Positions 1-12,113 of a stretch of DNA of 64,000 nt are shown here, in pieces. Under the pieces are notes generated by a model, which was given only the letters and a program-made list of their open reading frames with translations, was not told where the DNA came from and made no database searches. The DNA is from Caenorhabditis remanei (Eukaryota > Nematoda > Chromadorea > Rhabditida > Rhabditidae). The number at the start of each line of letters is the position of its first letter. Position 1 is the first letter of the stretch. The stretch spans positions 1,612,001 to 1,676,000 of the forward strand of contig NC_071331.1 in the NCBI RefSeq assembly GCF_010183535.1, given 5' to 3'. A program made the translations under genes and the position numbers.

Positions 1-595
1 ACAGTGAAATACTGTATTCTATCAAAAGTTTCACAAACTGTAAGCCGTTTCAGCATTTTTTTGGTTTTTGAACCGGCTTATGGCAACTTCAATAAGACCG
101 AGTTTTCTTTGAAAATTTCGAAATGGGAAGTATTTCGTCCAAAAAGAATAAATCAATGCTCACCGTTTCAAAGGTATGTCATGTACATGGCAATTACTAG
201 AAAACTTTAATTTTGATTCCTTCTCAATTGTGCCTATTTTCATAATTATTCGACAGGTAGATCTATTCGTGCCACCTGTTTCTTATCGCACCAATACAAA
301 TAATATTTCTTTATGCACCAAATAATGATTTCTTTTTCAATTACCAAAGATAATGTGTTGAAAATGAAACAGAATTTTAGGAGTCTAGAATAACAGAACT
401 AAGGTTTTTTCATCTGTTTCACATTAGAGATATGAATTTTAATGTAGAAATCATTTCAGTCTGTACAGAATCCAACAAGTGTTACTTTCTTAAGACTTCT
501 TATCATTGCTCATATTGAACTTCCATGTTTCCGTAGAACTTCATCATTAGAACCCATTACCGTAGTAAATATTTTAAACTCATTTTAATTGAATG
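1..595. other. AT-rich intergenic sequence
   Basis: No coding region is supported; the only long frame starting near position 4 has no nematode gene character. It contains one piRNA octamer on each strand (365-372 minus, 414-421 plus) and several one-mismatch versions. Confidence 0.6.
460..480 (+). ncRNA. Predicted 21U-RNA (piRNA)
   Basis: CTGTTTCA at 414-421 is followed by CAGT whose T is exactly 39 nt past the octamer, fitting the YRNT start rule. The 21-nt body is a prediction from promoter geometry only. Confidence 0.5.
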
Positions 596-983
596 ATATA
601 TAACGTGTTCTCTGTAAAACTCGAGCAACATCTGCCATAGAAACAGATTTTTATATTAGCGTGTACTAAGGGTCTTCGGTAACCCATATACAAAATTTTG
701 ATGCCCACCTACCAGTCCCTGGGTTACTGTAGGTGCTCAAAGGAACAATTTTTTTTTAGTCGTAGAAGCCCAATTTTTTAGTGTAGTTTAAAGACGTTTA
801 TTATAGTTTTTCTCACAAAGCTCATTTGAGCACCTACAGTAACCGGTAGGTGGGCATCAAAATTCTGTTTATGGGTTACCGAAGACCCTTAGTACAAACT
901 GGGTAAACACTATCTTGCCTTTGGGGTTCTAAACCCCTACCTACAAGGGTGATGCTCGAGTCTTACGGAGAACACGTTATATG
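596..983. mobile_element. MITE-like element with nested palindrome
   Basis: About 30-bp terminal inverted repeats (TAACGTGTTCTC at the left, GAGAACACGTTA at the right, both next to CTCGAG). Inside lies a second palindrome with arms at 664-738 and 827-894, sharing the stretches GGTCTTCGGTAACCCAT and GTAGGTGGGCATC in opposite orientation. A similar right end (CTTACAGAGAATGCGTTATA) occurs near 15,972. No coding capacity; family not recognised. Confidence 0.6.
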
Positions 984-2019
984 TATATATTTTCAGTTAT
1001 TGCTCCTGTTTCTGAACCTCTAAATATATACCAAAATTTGAGAGTACAATGATCTTTTAATGGCCTTGCTATCCTGTTTCCATATTTTCTTTCAAAAGCT
1101 TCCATTTTTCCTCTTCTTTTAAATTTGTACAACTTTTACGAGAAGCTTTCTAGCTCGGAATAACTCAAATCTAAAATATTTTTGATATTTGTCAGCAAAG
1201 GGGACGAAGCCAAATGGTGTATGACAGTCAGAAAATATCTACCCCTCTTCTTAAATCTATTAAATAACCAAACTCGATTGTTACTTTTATGAAATATATA
1301 AGTTTTGAACCAACGTTCCACAGTGGGACTATTACTCTGTGGAACATCATACATTTTGAGTAATGAAACTTTACAAAGTTCAGTTGTGATCAAACATTTC
1401 GTTGTACCCTTTGAGTATTCAGCTCGTTGTACCCTTTGAGTCAACAAACTGTTGTACCCTAAGAGCAACTTACTCGTTGTACCCTAAAAGTATAGTACCC
1501 TCTGAGTCATGGTACCCTAAGAGTCATTGTACCCTCAATCCGTTGTACCCTTGGAGTATGGGCCAACTCAATTAGGCACCTGCTTGAATCAGAAAATTGA
1601 GTAGACACAAAAGAATTCTTAAAGTGAATTGAAAGAAATTAAATGTATTCATTGGAGAAAGTTGCGATTATTAACTGAAACCCGTGTATTGAGCTACAAC
1701 GTTTTTGAAACATAGATTTTTGAAAATTATCAAGAGGAATTAGAGCTTTTTATCGCTTTGGATAAATCACGAATTTGTGAAAAAATAAAGGGGTACATTG
1801 TAAGAGTACTGAATTTCCAGAATCACATCGTAATTTACCAAGACTGTGAAACTGAATAAAATTATTTGCACTTAAAAAGTAAATCAAAAAGAGTAAGTAT
1901 ATTTTGACAGAACGGAAACGTATGGCACTTTTATCAGTGATACTGCTCACAAAAGAGGAAAAACATTGGTTGCCTTATTAATTTCTAACATTATTATTTG
2001 TTGGCATATTTTTCAGTAT
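984..2019. other. AT-rich intergenic sequence
   Basis: No gene supported. The frame on the - strand at 1136-1468 runs through the GTACCCT tandem repeat and is judged spurious. CTGTTTCT/CTGTTTCC near-matches to the piRNA octamer lie near 1004 and 1074. Confidence 0.5.
1401..1559. repeat. Degenerate tandem repeat, GTTGTACCCTNNGAGT
   Basis: Eight copies of the core GTACCCT, most inside GTTGTACCCT(TT/AA)GAGT, spaced 15-25 bp apart. Spacing shrinks towards the right end. There is no coding frame shared by all copies and no unique-spacer pattern of a CRISPR array. Confidence 0.8.
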
Positions 2020-2027
2020 TTCAATAC

Positions 2028-2528
2028 CAGAGCTGTGCGGAATTCCTTCCTTCGACTTCCTTCTTCCTTCTTCCGGGCTTTTTTCACGTTTTTATTCCTT
2101 CTTCCTTCTTCCTTTTTGAACATTTCACTTCCTTCTTCCTTCTTCCTTCTTCCCTTTTGAAAAATTTTACTTCCTTCTTCCTTGTTCCTTCTTCCGTTGA
2201 AAAGTTTACTAAAATTTTGTAATTTTCGACGGAATTTTGGCGGAATTTTGGTGTTTTTTGACGGAATTTTGTATGAAACAACATCAAAATTCGTTTTCAG
2301 AGATGACTAGAAAAAAGTTTCCACAAATTTGTCATTTTCAAAATTAACTTCCGATTTCCCGGTTCGGAACTCAACTTCCTTCTTCCTTCCTTCTTCCTTC
2401 CTTTTTCCTTCTTCTGGGTTTTTTTTTCACTTTTTTCTTCCTTCTTCCTTCTTCCCTTTTGAAAAAGTTACTTCCTTCTTCCTTCTTCCTTCTTCCCTTT
2501 TCAAAAATTTTACTTCCGCACAGCTCTG
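2028..2528. mobile_element. hAT-like MITE with TTCCTTC arrays, copy 1
   Basis: Perfect terminal inverted repeats CAGAGCTGTGCGGAA / TTCCGCACAGCTCTG enclose two long arrays of TTCCTTCTTCC. The element is flanked by an exact 8-bp direct repeat, TTCAATAC, at 2020-2027 and 2529-2536. An 8-bp target duplication and termini starting CAG are hAT superfamily hallmarks. There is no transposase, so it is non-autonomous. Copy 2 lies in the opposite orientation at 24,864-25,342. Open frames across the pyrimidine tract are compositional artefacts. Confidence 0.85.
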
Positions 2529-4806
2529 TTCAATACATAAACTTTTTAACTTCGCTGTTTCGAAACATCCAAAAAGTAACCCAACCATTCGATTCGTTAT
2601 CCACCAAAGTGTATTTCACATGGAAAATTTTGATTTATAATATTTCTACGAAATCAAGAGGTCAAGGTTGGTTAATGATTTGTGATATTTCGATATTTCA
2701 TTTAATAGGATTACTTTTTTTTTAAATAATACCACTTTCTTTAAAAAATCGACGCTTACGAGACGAGACGAGATCCTCATATAAATTTTGCAGATTGGAA
2801 AATTTACAGTTTCAGCTAATTATGAAAAATAAGATAACTTGACAATAATAATGTACTTCGTATTCTACCTTCAAAAATTGAATTCTTATGTATAATTTTT
2901 TTCAGAAGAAATTGATGTTTTCTAACTATTTCTCATTAAAAAATGAAGTTATTTCAAACAACGTGGCTAAAAAGACTGTAACATACAGAACAAACTTTGC
3001 AGTATGTCATATTGGTGTAATGAAATTGAAACATAATCTTTTGAGGTTAAACATATGAATTTCTCACCAGTAATTCTCATAAAGTCTACACTGATTCTGA
3101 AACATGTTTTCACGAGTTCATTTCATAGAGTTTGGATTGCTATCCGTGTTTTTCTGTATTTCTAAACTACTTTATTCTATTTAATATTCATGTTTCTAGA
3201 ACTTCTCAATTTTAAAAATGATAGGTGTCAATCTTTAAGAAAGGGAAGCAGAAATGATAACAAAATCATCCCTCATTTGATTTCAGCAATATTTTTGTTT
3301 TCAAAGCAAAATTTATTCACGTAATTAGCCGTGTCGGGCAAATTAAGCAAACGCGCTCTAATGACAAAACGGTTCTACAACGAGGCAGCTCTACAGATAA
3401 TCAGTTTCTTGTTGGAAGTTATTCATTGAATCAGTCAAATCAGTGTGGCACGGAAAAGATGATGACTAGTGAACTCTTCTTTCTCAAACGAAGTCTTAAA
3501 AATGAAACCGCAAAGTATTGCAAAAAATGTGGATCCTTTTATTGCTAATGACACATTTCAATATTATAAAAGTAGCTGATGAAACAACAATTTTTCTGTT
3601 TTTTCTTTAAACAAGTTTAGATAATGTGCATTGGTTTCTCAATTCTGAAAATCTTCAAACTCTAAATTGAATAAAATTGAAAAATTGTGCATGGTTCGTT
3701 TCTATGAACAAATTTAATAAACCGTTTGCCGGTTTCAAGAATTCTACATTCAACGCATGGTGTATAGTTTTTTATAACAGATTGAAGCTTTTGCAAAGTG
3801 TTTTTCGTTTTTCACAAAACGAGCAAACAATAAGAAAATCAAATCGTAGATTATGTATGTATCATGAATTTGTAACTGTAATTGTATTCTACCAGATTTC
3901 TCAACTTGCTGTTGTTTTCTATTATATATTGGTTTTGAGGTTGTCAGCAATTCAAGCAAATTCAGGAATGTTATGGATAAATGGCGACTAACAAAAAAAT
4001 GCACGAAGCCTAACCACGATGTTAAAAAATTGTCTCGGTTTCACACTAATGTCTTTTCTGGGCAGTATCACTTTTCGTGATGGTTCTATGAAATTTTTTC
4101 GCACGTTTTTACATTAATTTTTCATGTGTTTATAGCTAATTTCTGAATTGTTTTTACCCGACATTTTTGGAAAAAAAAGCATGGAACAGTTTTATATTTC
4201 ATCAACATTTAATTTATTTCAATCAAGAATGTTTCTAATTCATAATTCCTGAACTTTTCAAAGCTCTATCTATCGTTGAGCCTCTCAATCTGAATTTTCA
4301 AGTCTTATTTAGTATTAACTGATAAAAACTACAGCTTCACTGGTTTCAGAAAATCCTGGTTTCAGTTTTGAGGTACTGCAATTTCTAGTGGAATTATACG
4401 ATTGAACTATATATATTGGCTGACAATTGAAACATAGACAGCAAGAAAATGTAATAAAGTTATTCGAAACGGAATTTACCTGGAAGAATTGGGTATTATT
4501 AACTATAAGTTTCAAGACTCCCATTCGAATAACAGAATTATTGCTCATATCTAAAGGTATTGAAACAGTAAGTCTTGATTTAAATCATTCAACAATTTTT
4601 TCATCTTTCATCTTTTCAGAGAATTATCGATCGACCAATCGACAAAGAAAACATCTTCTTCGGTTTTTATTTTCGTTAAGAGTACTAAATTTCAGATATT
4701 TATCCGTTAAACCCCCAATTTACAGTAATTAATATTACAAGTGTTAGAATGCAAATCGTGTTTCTACAAAGGCGTGCTTTCATAGTTTCCAAAATGCAGT
4801 TAAAGT

Positions 4807-4827
4807 TTTAGAACATTAAACAATTAA
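4807..4827 (-). ncRNA. Predicted 21U-RNA (piRNA), minus strand
   Basis: TGAAACAG at 4866-4873 is a minus-strand octamer; 39 nt further along the minus strand a TGAT start tetramer supplies the 5' T. Prediction from promoter geometry only. Confidence 0.4.
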
Positions 4828-5690
4828 TCAGCATTTACCGCCTTATCCAATTCAGGAAAAATGGGTGAAACAGATTATTCAAAAAAAGGTAAAACTCTAG
4901 AACTAAATTACTTTATAGTGCTAATTATTACTGGTAATTATTTCACTAATTATAGCGATTATGTTGGAAAATTGGATACTAAAAAGAACAGATAGATCTA
5001 AATGCAAACCATTGATCTGTGAACTTTGTTGCCTATAATTTTTTTGTATGCACAAGACCTGAAACAGTCTGGAGTCACCCCATGCAATGATAAAAGTCAT
5101 CGTAACTCATAATTCCGTGCTGTGGTTTACCTTAGAATTTGATTGTTGATTTTTTTAAGATTTAGAATTTATTTGTTGGTTAATAAACACATTAGTAAAT
5201 AAAGGAGTCTTATTCGAAATCTTGATGGCATCGTGTTTCCAATGCACGTGGATCATCAACACATTTCTGAAACACAATAATTATACTGTTGTGGAGTGAA
5301 CTTATGATAATTGAAATGCGCGGAGAAATGTTTTCGGGTCGATATTGCCTTTTTTCTGATTGGAAGCTCCTATATTTGCACGTGATGAATTTGATACAGA
5401 AATATCAAAGATCCCTAATTTTTTCCATCTTATTGGGTCTGGTGCAACCAGACTATATGGGGTCAGTAGGAAATTTGGGTCAAAACTTCTGACCGGCCTA
5501 ACTTTATTAGTTGGTAACAGATTTTATCGAAAAAAGAACTCGTAGTATTTTTTCAACGTGTTTCTTGTTTCAAAACGTATTGAAACAGACAAATTGTTGA
5601 GCATTTTCAGTTCGACGTGTCTGAGGTTGATATTATGTTAAAACAAGAAAACTTTTTTTGTTTTAAATTTCAGTTTTCAGTGTCTTTCAG

Positions 5691-5760
5691 CTGTTTTTGA
5701 AATGGATACCCCAAAATTATTATTGTGTTCATCATCTTGGGGTTTCCATTTCAAAAACAG
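5691..5760. other. 70-nt hairpin, possible pre-miRNA or foldback relic
   Basis: The 24-nt arms at 5691-5714 and 5737-5760 pair with one mismatch around a ~22-nt loop. The left arm begins CTGTTTTTGAAATGG and the right arm ends CCATTTCAAAAACAG. Size and pairing are within the range of a miRNA precursor, but a MITE remnant would look the same. Confidence 0.4.
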
Positions 5761-8149
5761 GGAAAACATAAAAAATTATATTTGAAAACTTGGTATTATT
5801 CTGGTAATTTGCTCTCTAGTTCTCAGGATCAAAACAAAATACTTTTAACGGAGTCAATATTCAACAGTTTTCGAAGAGCAGTCTAAACAAAGTAGCACAA
5901 CCATGTCTTCGTAATGTGAGAAAAACAATCGCATACTGACATTTCAGTTTATATTGTCAAAAACCAAAACTTGCAGCGCTGGAAAAACTAGCGAATGGAT
6001 AGTCGATTTTTTCAAAAATAAGGTACAGCTGTCCAACAAAGTTCTTCAAGAGAGACGCAAAAGATATATCTGTTTCACGAAACTGTCATGTTTGTTTGGT
6101 TCCACCAATAGATTCAGTTATTGCGTTGGTGTCTGTGTTGCATTTTCGAATTGCTTTCTTACTTTTCTTTTAAAAATATATAATTAGCAGACAATAAGCT
6201 TTGACTACCGGAAATAGTTTTCAGATCAAAAAACTTGAGTTACAATGGGGAGCAAGAGCGGTCTAAAAATGAATGCTTTGATAAAACAATTTTCTTTACC
6301 AGTTTTCGACTCAATCGGGATGGACAAGAAAACGGAACATACAAATCTGCTTCAGGCTTTTCTGTAAACCAATAGCTAATCATTGTTACAATTCAGTGTA
6401 CAAACTACATAGAATACCATCAAACTGTAAGTATGATTGTCACAGACTGACTGCAAACATTGGTTTTTTAATTGGAGATTAATATTAAATGAGAAAATTG
6501 AAACCGAAGTGGTGTTCAAAGTGAGTCAAATATTTTAGGACTGATACATATTTTACGCCGAGAAACGCAATCAGTTTGACAGATTAATTTTGAAAAACTA
6601 AAAAACGAATTTTCTCATCATTTTAACTTGTAATAGGTGCCGCGAGAGCACATTCTGAGTGCTCTAAACTACACAACTTAATAGAAAATTTTCTGAATTC
6701 AGTTTGGAATCGTATTGTTCCACTGCCCCAGAGTTGCAATTTGTAGTCTCTTATGAATAAGAAATGCTTACACTTAAAATAACAATCTAGTGAGAATTTC
6801 GGTTTTATTGTCATTGCTTTCAGTCCAGGTTTCACCAAAAGCAATAAGAAACAACAAAAACGTGATCAAGACAGTACACCCATTATTCAGAAAACAACTT
6901 TAAGCTATCACGTTATTAAGTTTTTTGACAGTTTCAAAACAGTGATTTTATTTTTTTTAAATCAGAATAGCGATGAATAAGGGTTTCAAAGAGTACATAA
7001 CAAAAATAGAAAAAAGCGGTAATGTTGTGAAATTGCATTCACAGCCGAGTAGGGGGAGAACATACGTTTTGGCCATATTTGTATTGGATGATTTGGAAAG
7101 TTAAATTAGTTTTTTCTTCTGCAGGAATACTATTCGGGTAAAACTGTTTCATTTTTTTTTCAATTCACATCTCCATCTTATCACCTTCTCATCTTCAATA
7201 ATTACTACTTCCGTATTTCTAACTTTTTTGAAACTGATTTTCTCACTTGTCAGAACTGGAAAAACTGAAAATGCCTAAATAATGAAATACCTGAGAAATT
7301 AGCTAGGTTTGTTCATGAAGATTTGTTTGGCGTGATAATTGAAAATCTGAGATGGATTACGTTTTGTTCCTATTGCAAAAACTTAACTTCCGGTAAGTTG
7401 AACGCCTTGATATGATGAACTTAAAAAACACTCATTTTGCTGAAAAAAGTACCATTTACATATTTCAAAGACGTCCTTTATTATCTCTGCGAATCGAATG
7501 TAGACAGACATGTTGTTGTCCAAAAATCCGAATAACACACTGTTCTACTTAAAATCAGAGTTTGTGTCCGAATTTCACAGTTTCATCAACAAATTAAATT
7601 ATGAAAAGGAAAGAAACAGAAGTTCATAAACGACTCTTCGTGAGAAAATCAATATAAAAAGTCGGCCCAATACCTGGTGAGCTTTTATCATTGGCTCGTG
7701 CACCTAATCTTGTACAGGCGCGGAATTTAGCTTAGATTCGGCAGCATTTGTCCAATTGCTCACTTGTGCTACTAAATTGTTCACCGTTTTACACAAAAAG
7801 TTTTAAATTAGGTTACAACAAACTAAATTCTTCGGATTTTATCTGTACTTATTTTGAAGAATGTCGAAAGTTTTACTGTACCAGTATGATATCTTGTTAA
7901 CTTGATAGAATTCATGAAGGTTTCTGTAAGTGTCCTTGATGCGATTTTTTTCGAAATAAGAATGAACAAACTGCTTGATATCATTTTTTAAAAATTGACT
8001 TTAAGAATGGGTAGAGTAAGCAAGTGCGATACGATTAAAAACCAACTAACACGCCGGACTAACTTATACCTATGAAGACTATGCAGTGAATCCGTAAAAT
8101 GTTTAATTTGAATATTGAACAGAAATTATTTGAGAAAGCAGGTGCTCTA

Positions 8150-8590
8150 AAAACTTTTGCTCTATTGGCAAAGAATGGTCCCAACCGCAAAGAACGGTCC
8201 CAAAAAATAAAAGAACGGTCCCAAAAAATTACATGGTCCCTACCGCAAAGAATGGTCCCAACCGCAAAGAATGGTCCCAACTCAAAATTTTAAAATTTTT
8301 CAGCAAAACTAATTTTCACGCCCCTTTTACCCAGGCTTAGGAAGGGCCGGGGCTACCTGATGATTCACACTGTCACTCAAATTTTTGAAATTTTAAGCAT
8401 TTTTTTGGCTGAAGGTGTGTGGCTGAAGGTGTGGGAGAGGCACTTTTTTGTTACATAACCTTTCTCTTAGGCTTAGGTTTCATAGAAATTCGGAAAAAAA
8501 ATGGACAAAAACTATTAAATTGTCAATTTTTTTCCGAATTTCCTAGAAACCTAAGCCTAAGAGAATGGTGAAAAGTGGTCCCCATCACAC
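8150..8590. mobile_element. Partial relic of the TGGTCCC foldback family
   Basis: Repeats of GCAAAGAATGGTCCCAACCG start after CTCTATTGGCAAAG, and the inverted pair CTTAGGCTTAGGTTT / AAACCTAAGCCTAAG lies at about 8467-8565. This is the same architecture as the complete element at 21,090-21,632, but the right terminus is missing. Long frames on both strands here are products of the repeat. Confidence 0.65.
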
Positions 8591-9515
8591 ACGTGCATAT
8601 TGAAAATAGTGGATGTTGATTTGAATCTGTAAGAGCCATAATTCGTCAGTCATTAAGAAGCTTCACGCATTTTCTAGCTTAAGCAAAACATTAGTGATAT
8701 ATTCATTGAATAATCCCTGTGAAACACGAATTACAGGTATTGAAAACTTATAGTGGACCAACCATCTTTCTACTAACCAGTTTCCTTCATTACACTGAAT
8801 TTTTAGTGTTGAAGCAGTAGAAACATTCACCAAACTGGAACTTTTAAAATTAATTCAGATAGTTCGATTTAATCGATAATTTATAAACTTCTAAACTTCA
8901 GAAAGTTCTCCCTGCCAAATTTTGTTTTCGTTCGATTTCTACGGTTTCATCGTTAACGACTTCTTTGCTTTTAGAACTAATCATTTGATCAAAACTGCCA
9001 TTATTTGAAAAAAGCTTTCGACAATCTTCAAGCGGTTATCCTGAAAATCAGGCGAACTGCACCTGGCTAAAAATCATACAATTATAAACGTCCATGTTTT
9101 ACACAGTAAACGGGAGGTTGTTTTGTGTCAGTTTTTGTTTGAAAAAATAAAAAGATATTAAATTTCGCTTTCAAAAACAAGTTTTCTGAGAACAATTCTT
9201 AGTTTTGTGGTGGAACATTCATATTTATCTCGAAAGAGTTACAAACCACACTGTAGACTGTTATGTGATAGATGTGAAGCATCACCATCTGGTATAAAAG
9301 TATTTTTCTTGAAGTTTCGAACGAATTGGTAAAAACTACTGTTTCATAATTAATTTATGCCAAATACCTATTTTCAAATTTTTGATATGACGTTTATAGC
9401 TATTACAATTTTTATCATGTCAGCAACACGCAATATTAGTTTAAACAGTTTCATTGAAAAATATCTAATCACGGCGAACTTATACTTTTATTGCTGAGGT
9501 TATACAATTTTCCAG
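8591..9515. other. AT-rich intergenic sequence
   Basis: No gene seen. A piRNA octamer (9339-9346) with a TGAT start 40 nt downstream predicts a 21U-RNA at 9386. Sequence around 9240-9400 resembles that around 26,160-26,300 and 51,900-52,000, so it belongs to the same duplicated block. Confidence 0.5.
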
Positions 9516-9645
9516 TTGCTAAATGTGCAATTTGATTGGGGCTCTAGATAATCTCCGTTCGATAATTACATATGTTCATGGTAGTTCTGTGATAAAATTC
9601 AGCAAGATTGCGACATTACTCATAGCAAAGAATTATATTGTTCAG
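9516..9645 (+). pseudogene. Decayed exon 2 of an hlh-17-like bHLH gene
   Basis: It aligns base for base with exon 2 of the intact genes A-C, after a TTTTCCAG-like acceptor. Translation in the ancestral frame gives a stop at the second complete codon, then a recognisable helix 1-loop-helix 2 with many substitutions (for example SKIATLLIAKN). No exon 1 or exon 3 partner was found, so this is the oldest and most degraded copy. Confidence 0.8.
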
Positions 9646-10077
9646 TCAGAGACATCGAACTGAGAGTTAGATTATTGAACTGGAAAATCAAAAAGTTGAA
9701 CCAGAGAAATTCCAGGCTCTAGAGCAAAATTTTGAGAATGCATGTTTTACTGTTTTGAAAAAGAGCTTTGGTCGATTGATTGTCTACTGATACAATGTTT
9801 CTATCGTCAGGGGCTCCAAATATTATGATATGTAAATCCCACCAATTAACGAAAATCTGGAACCGTAAAAAAAGAAAACCTTGAATAACAGTATTTTGAT
9901 TAGGTTTCCTTTCTGTTCCGCTTGAATGGAATCTTTACTTTGAATTATACAAAAACCACTGTATCACAGCACTGCACAATAGCTAGAACTCTTATTGTTA
10001 TTTTTTAACTCTGTGAAAATTAAATTAAGTCGCACGTTTAACAACACTCGTTCCTTCTATATATATTTTCCCGCATG

Positions 10078-10330
10078 CTCTGAATTGATACATCCGCCAA
10101 TTGAGGTTTAATCTCTATTCATGAAAAGAAGAGGGGGTTATGACAATACAAATGGAGAGAAATCCTTCTTTGAAGGTTTTCCGAGCAGCTGTTGCATCAA
10201 GGGAAGAGCATTGGAACAGATTGTTTTATGCTTTGGATACTTTTGTGGAGAGTATGTTTTGTTGATAGCTGTTCTTCATTATCAAAATAACTTTTACTGT
10301 TTTGCAATTTTGATATCTTTTCTCTTCTTC
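10078..10330 (+). repeat. R unit 1
   Basis: First copy of the ~210-250-bp repeat that precedes each bHLH copy. Conserved blocks in order: CTCTGAATTGATACATCCG, GAGRTYTAATCTCTATTCAT, an ACAAATGGA-type E-box, CAGCTGTTGCATC, GAGCATTGGAACAGATTG. Here the final CTGTTTCA is mutated to CTGTTTTG. It has an open frame from 10,121 (71 codons) with the core SCCIKGRALEQI. Single unit in this position. Confidence 0.75.
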
Positions 10331-11157
10331 ATGTAAAAATTAATATCATACGTAGTTGTAGAATATTCTTTATTCTTATACTTTAACTTTATTTGTTAGC
10401 TTCTCTCTATTGATAAAGTTTGTTTTCAGTTGTTTATACATAGTTATTATAGTTATCAAATTGAGTTGAAGAAACATCTAACATGGACAAATAATCGCGT
10501 TTCTCGTCGACTAAAACGGATTTTCTCTCTGTTTTAAGAACTCTTCTTCCCTCTGGCTTTATTATTGGTACATTCATTTTTTTTCTAGAATATACGTGAA
10601 TAACAGCTTTAGAAACATCTAACATGGACAAATATGCATCTTCCTTTTCAACTAAAACAGTTTTTCTCACTGTTTCAAGAACTCCATTTCCCTCTGTTTC
10701 CACAATTGTTACATTCGGGCACCATTTTTAGGAATAATTCTGATCTTCCAAGTAAGATACCCACCTTCTTACTATTCCCATTTATTATAATAAGTTTCAA
10801 GGATATCTAAATAAAATTCAGGGTGCATTAGATATCTCTATTGAATGATCATGTATTTTCAATAGATTCCTTTCACAATTTAGCTTCTACATAATAGAAT
10901 TCAGATACTTGCTTCGCCTAAGACGACCTGATTAACTTTATTTTGATAAATTCTACTTTTCCCTTGTTCTTGAAGAAGTTTTCTTGAATCTAACTATTTT
11001 CGAGAAGTGACCTGCTGAAATACAGTACACCTGTAACAGTACTTAATTGAAATTTTTTTGAATGCATCTTTAAAACTCATCCATTGAAATTGTTGATTTA
11101 TGTTATTTTTTCTGTTTCACATAACTGTCAAAAGTACCCATGTTAGATGTAGGCTAG

Positions 11158-11178
11158 TATGCATACAGAGCTAAGTTC
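11158..11178 (+). ncRNA. Predicted 21U-RNA (piRNA)
   Basis: Octamer at 11,112-11,119; TAGT start tetramer with its T exactly 39 nt beyond the octamer. Confidence 0.5.
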
Positions 11179-11407
11179 CCGCATTTTTCGTTAACTCAAA
11201 GTTCGAGAAATTTAATTACAGCCAATTAAACTATTTTGGAAACACATAGCAAAGAAAATGATACAAATCAGTGATGAGAAACATATGAAACATGATTATT
11301 TGAAAAAAAAACAACTGAATTCTGTCTTGAAGTTTGGAAACAACTTTTGTACAGATGTTTGCTGTTTCAGTATCATAACAAAAGTACATCACAATCGGCT
11401 TCGTCAA

Positions 11408-11428
11408 TTAACTACCTCTAACTGTTCA
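11408..11428 (+). ncRNA. Predicted 21U-RNA (piRNA), block S copy 1
   Basis: Octamer at 11,362-11,369 and CAAT start with T 39 nt downstream. The same octamer position, 39-nt spacing and CAAT start recur in the sister blocks at 20,160, 33,795 and 45,879, while the downstream 21-nt bodies have diverged. Confidence 0.55.
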
Positions 11429-11747
11429 ACTTCTCGACTAAAATTTGCATCGAATCTCGAAGTTTTTGCTAAAATGAATGGAATAGTTGAATTAGGTCAC
11501 TAAAAGCACTAATTAGAATTTTCAAGCTCCTATGTTAAATAATGAGAGATCAGATTTATAAGTTTCAGATTGGGGTGCTAGACTCGTAGTGTGAAATAAT
11601 GTTTCAAAATATCTGAATTTCAATTTCATCATAATATTAGGATGAGTAACAAATGCAACTTTTTATTGTTTGCGAGGAATATAATTGAAAACCCCATGTA
11701 TTTATTTTAAGGATACTATTCGGTAAAAAATTAAGAAACTACCAACA

Positions 11748-12113
11748 TTGTACCCACTCAGCAGTTACCATAGAGCTAAAACAGGAAGAAAAACATCAAA
11801 ATGGTCGAAATCTTGTTTCCGCGGCAAAATTAATTTTCACTTTCTCCCGATGTTCCTGATCTATACCACATTTTCTCTTTTCTCAATTCACCCCGGAAGC
11901 ACTTGTCACTTTGAATTATCAAATCTGCCATTCTCATTTTTCACTATTGGCACCCCCTCTACTCCTTTTCTCCTCTTTTGTCTTTTTCCTCTTATTCACT
12001 TTACCCCTCACCCTCCCAAGAGATCTCTGGAGCGGGATACTGTAGCAAATGAATATGTGAATGGGCGGAGATTTGTGTCAGAGAAAAAGAGAGAAGAAGA
12101 AAAAAAACTGAAA
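11748..12113 (+). promoter_or_regulatory. Promoter block of the broken bHLH copy
   Basis: Homologous to the conserved block upstream of genes A-C: GGAAGCACTTGTCACTT, CTGCCATTCTCATTTTTCAC, GATACTGTAGCAAATGAATA, GTGAATGGGCGGAG. The presumed splice acceptor before the leader reads TTTGTGTCAG instead of TTTGTTTCAG. The long frame through this block is not a gene. Confidence 0.65.

Larger units (their letters stand above)
2537..8150. other. AT-rich intergenic sequence with piRNA motifs
   Basis: About 5.6 kb in which I find no supported protein gene. piRNA octamers lie at 4561, 4866, 5060 and 5581 (minus) and 6070 and 7144 (plus), and a hairpin lies at 5691-5760. The ORFs of 60-110 codons here have no recognisable motif and no duplicated counterpart in the better-conserved blocks to the right. 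Confidence 0.5.
10331..11747. other. Duplicated spacer block S, copy 1
   Basis: Non-coding block between the R unit and the bHLH promoter, with relatives at about 19,220-20,500, 32,150-34,600 and 44,770-46,180. Landmarks are AAACATCTAACATGGACAA, TTATAGGAATAATTCTGAT and a conserved piRNA promoter near 11,362. It contains piRNA octamers at 10,670, 11,112 and 11,362. Confidence 0.6.

Noticed and set aside
365..372. All CTGTTTCA copies as independent evidence
   Set aside because: Several lie in duplicated R units and block S, so the count overstates independent origins; the spacing argument was therefore checked copy by copy.
1401..1559. CRISPR array
   Set aside because: Short degenerate repeats with variable 8-18-bp spacing in a eukaryotic genome; no spacers of uniform length and no cas genes.
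1966..2640. Overlapping ORFs of 64-103 codons on both strands
   Set aside because: They are translations of TTCCTTC arrays in the hAT-like MITE (Phe/Leu/Pro/Ser only) and are open by composition.
8059..8293. ORFs on both strands with [15 protein letters not shown] repeats
   Set aside because: They translate the AATGGTCCC repeat of a foldback MITE; the same strings appear at 21,097-21,702 on both strands.
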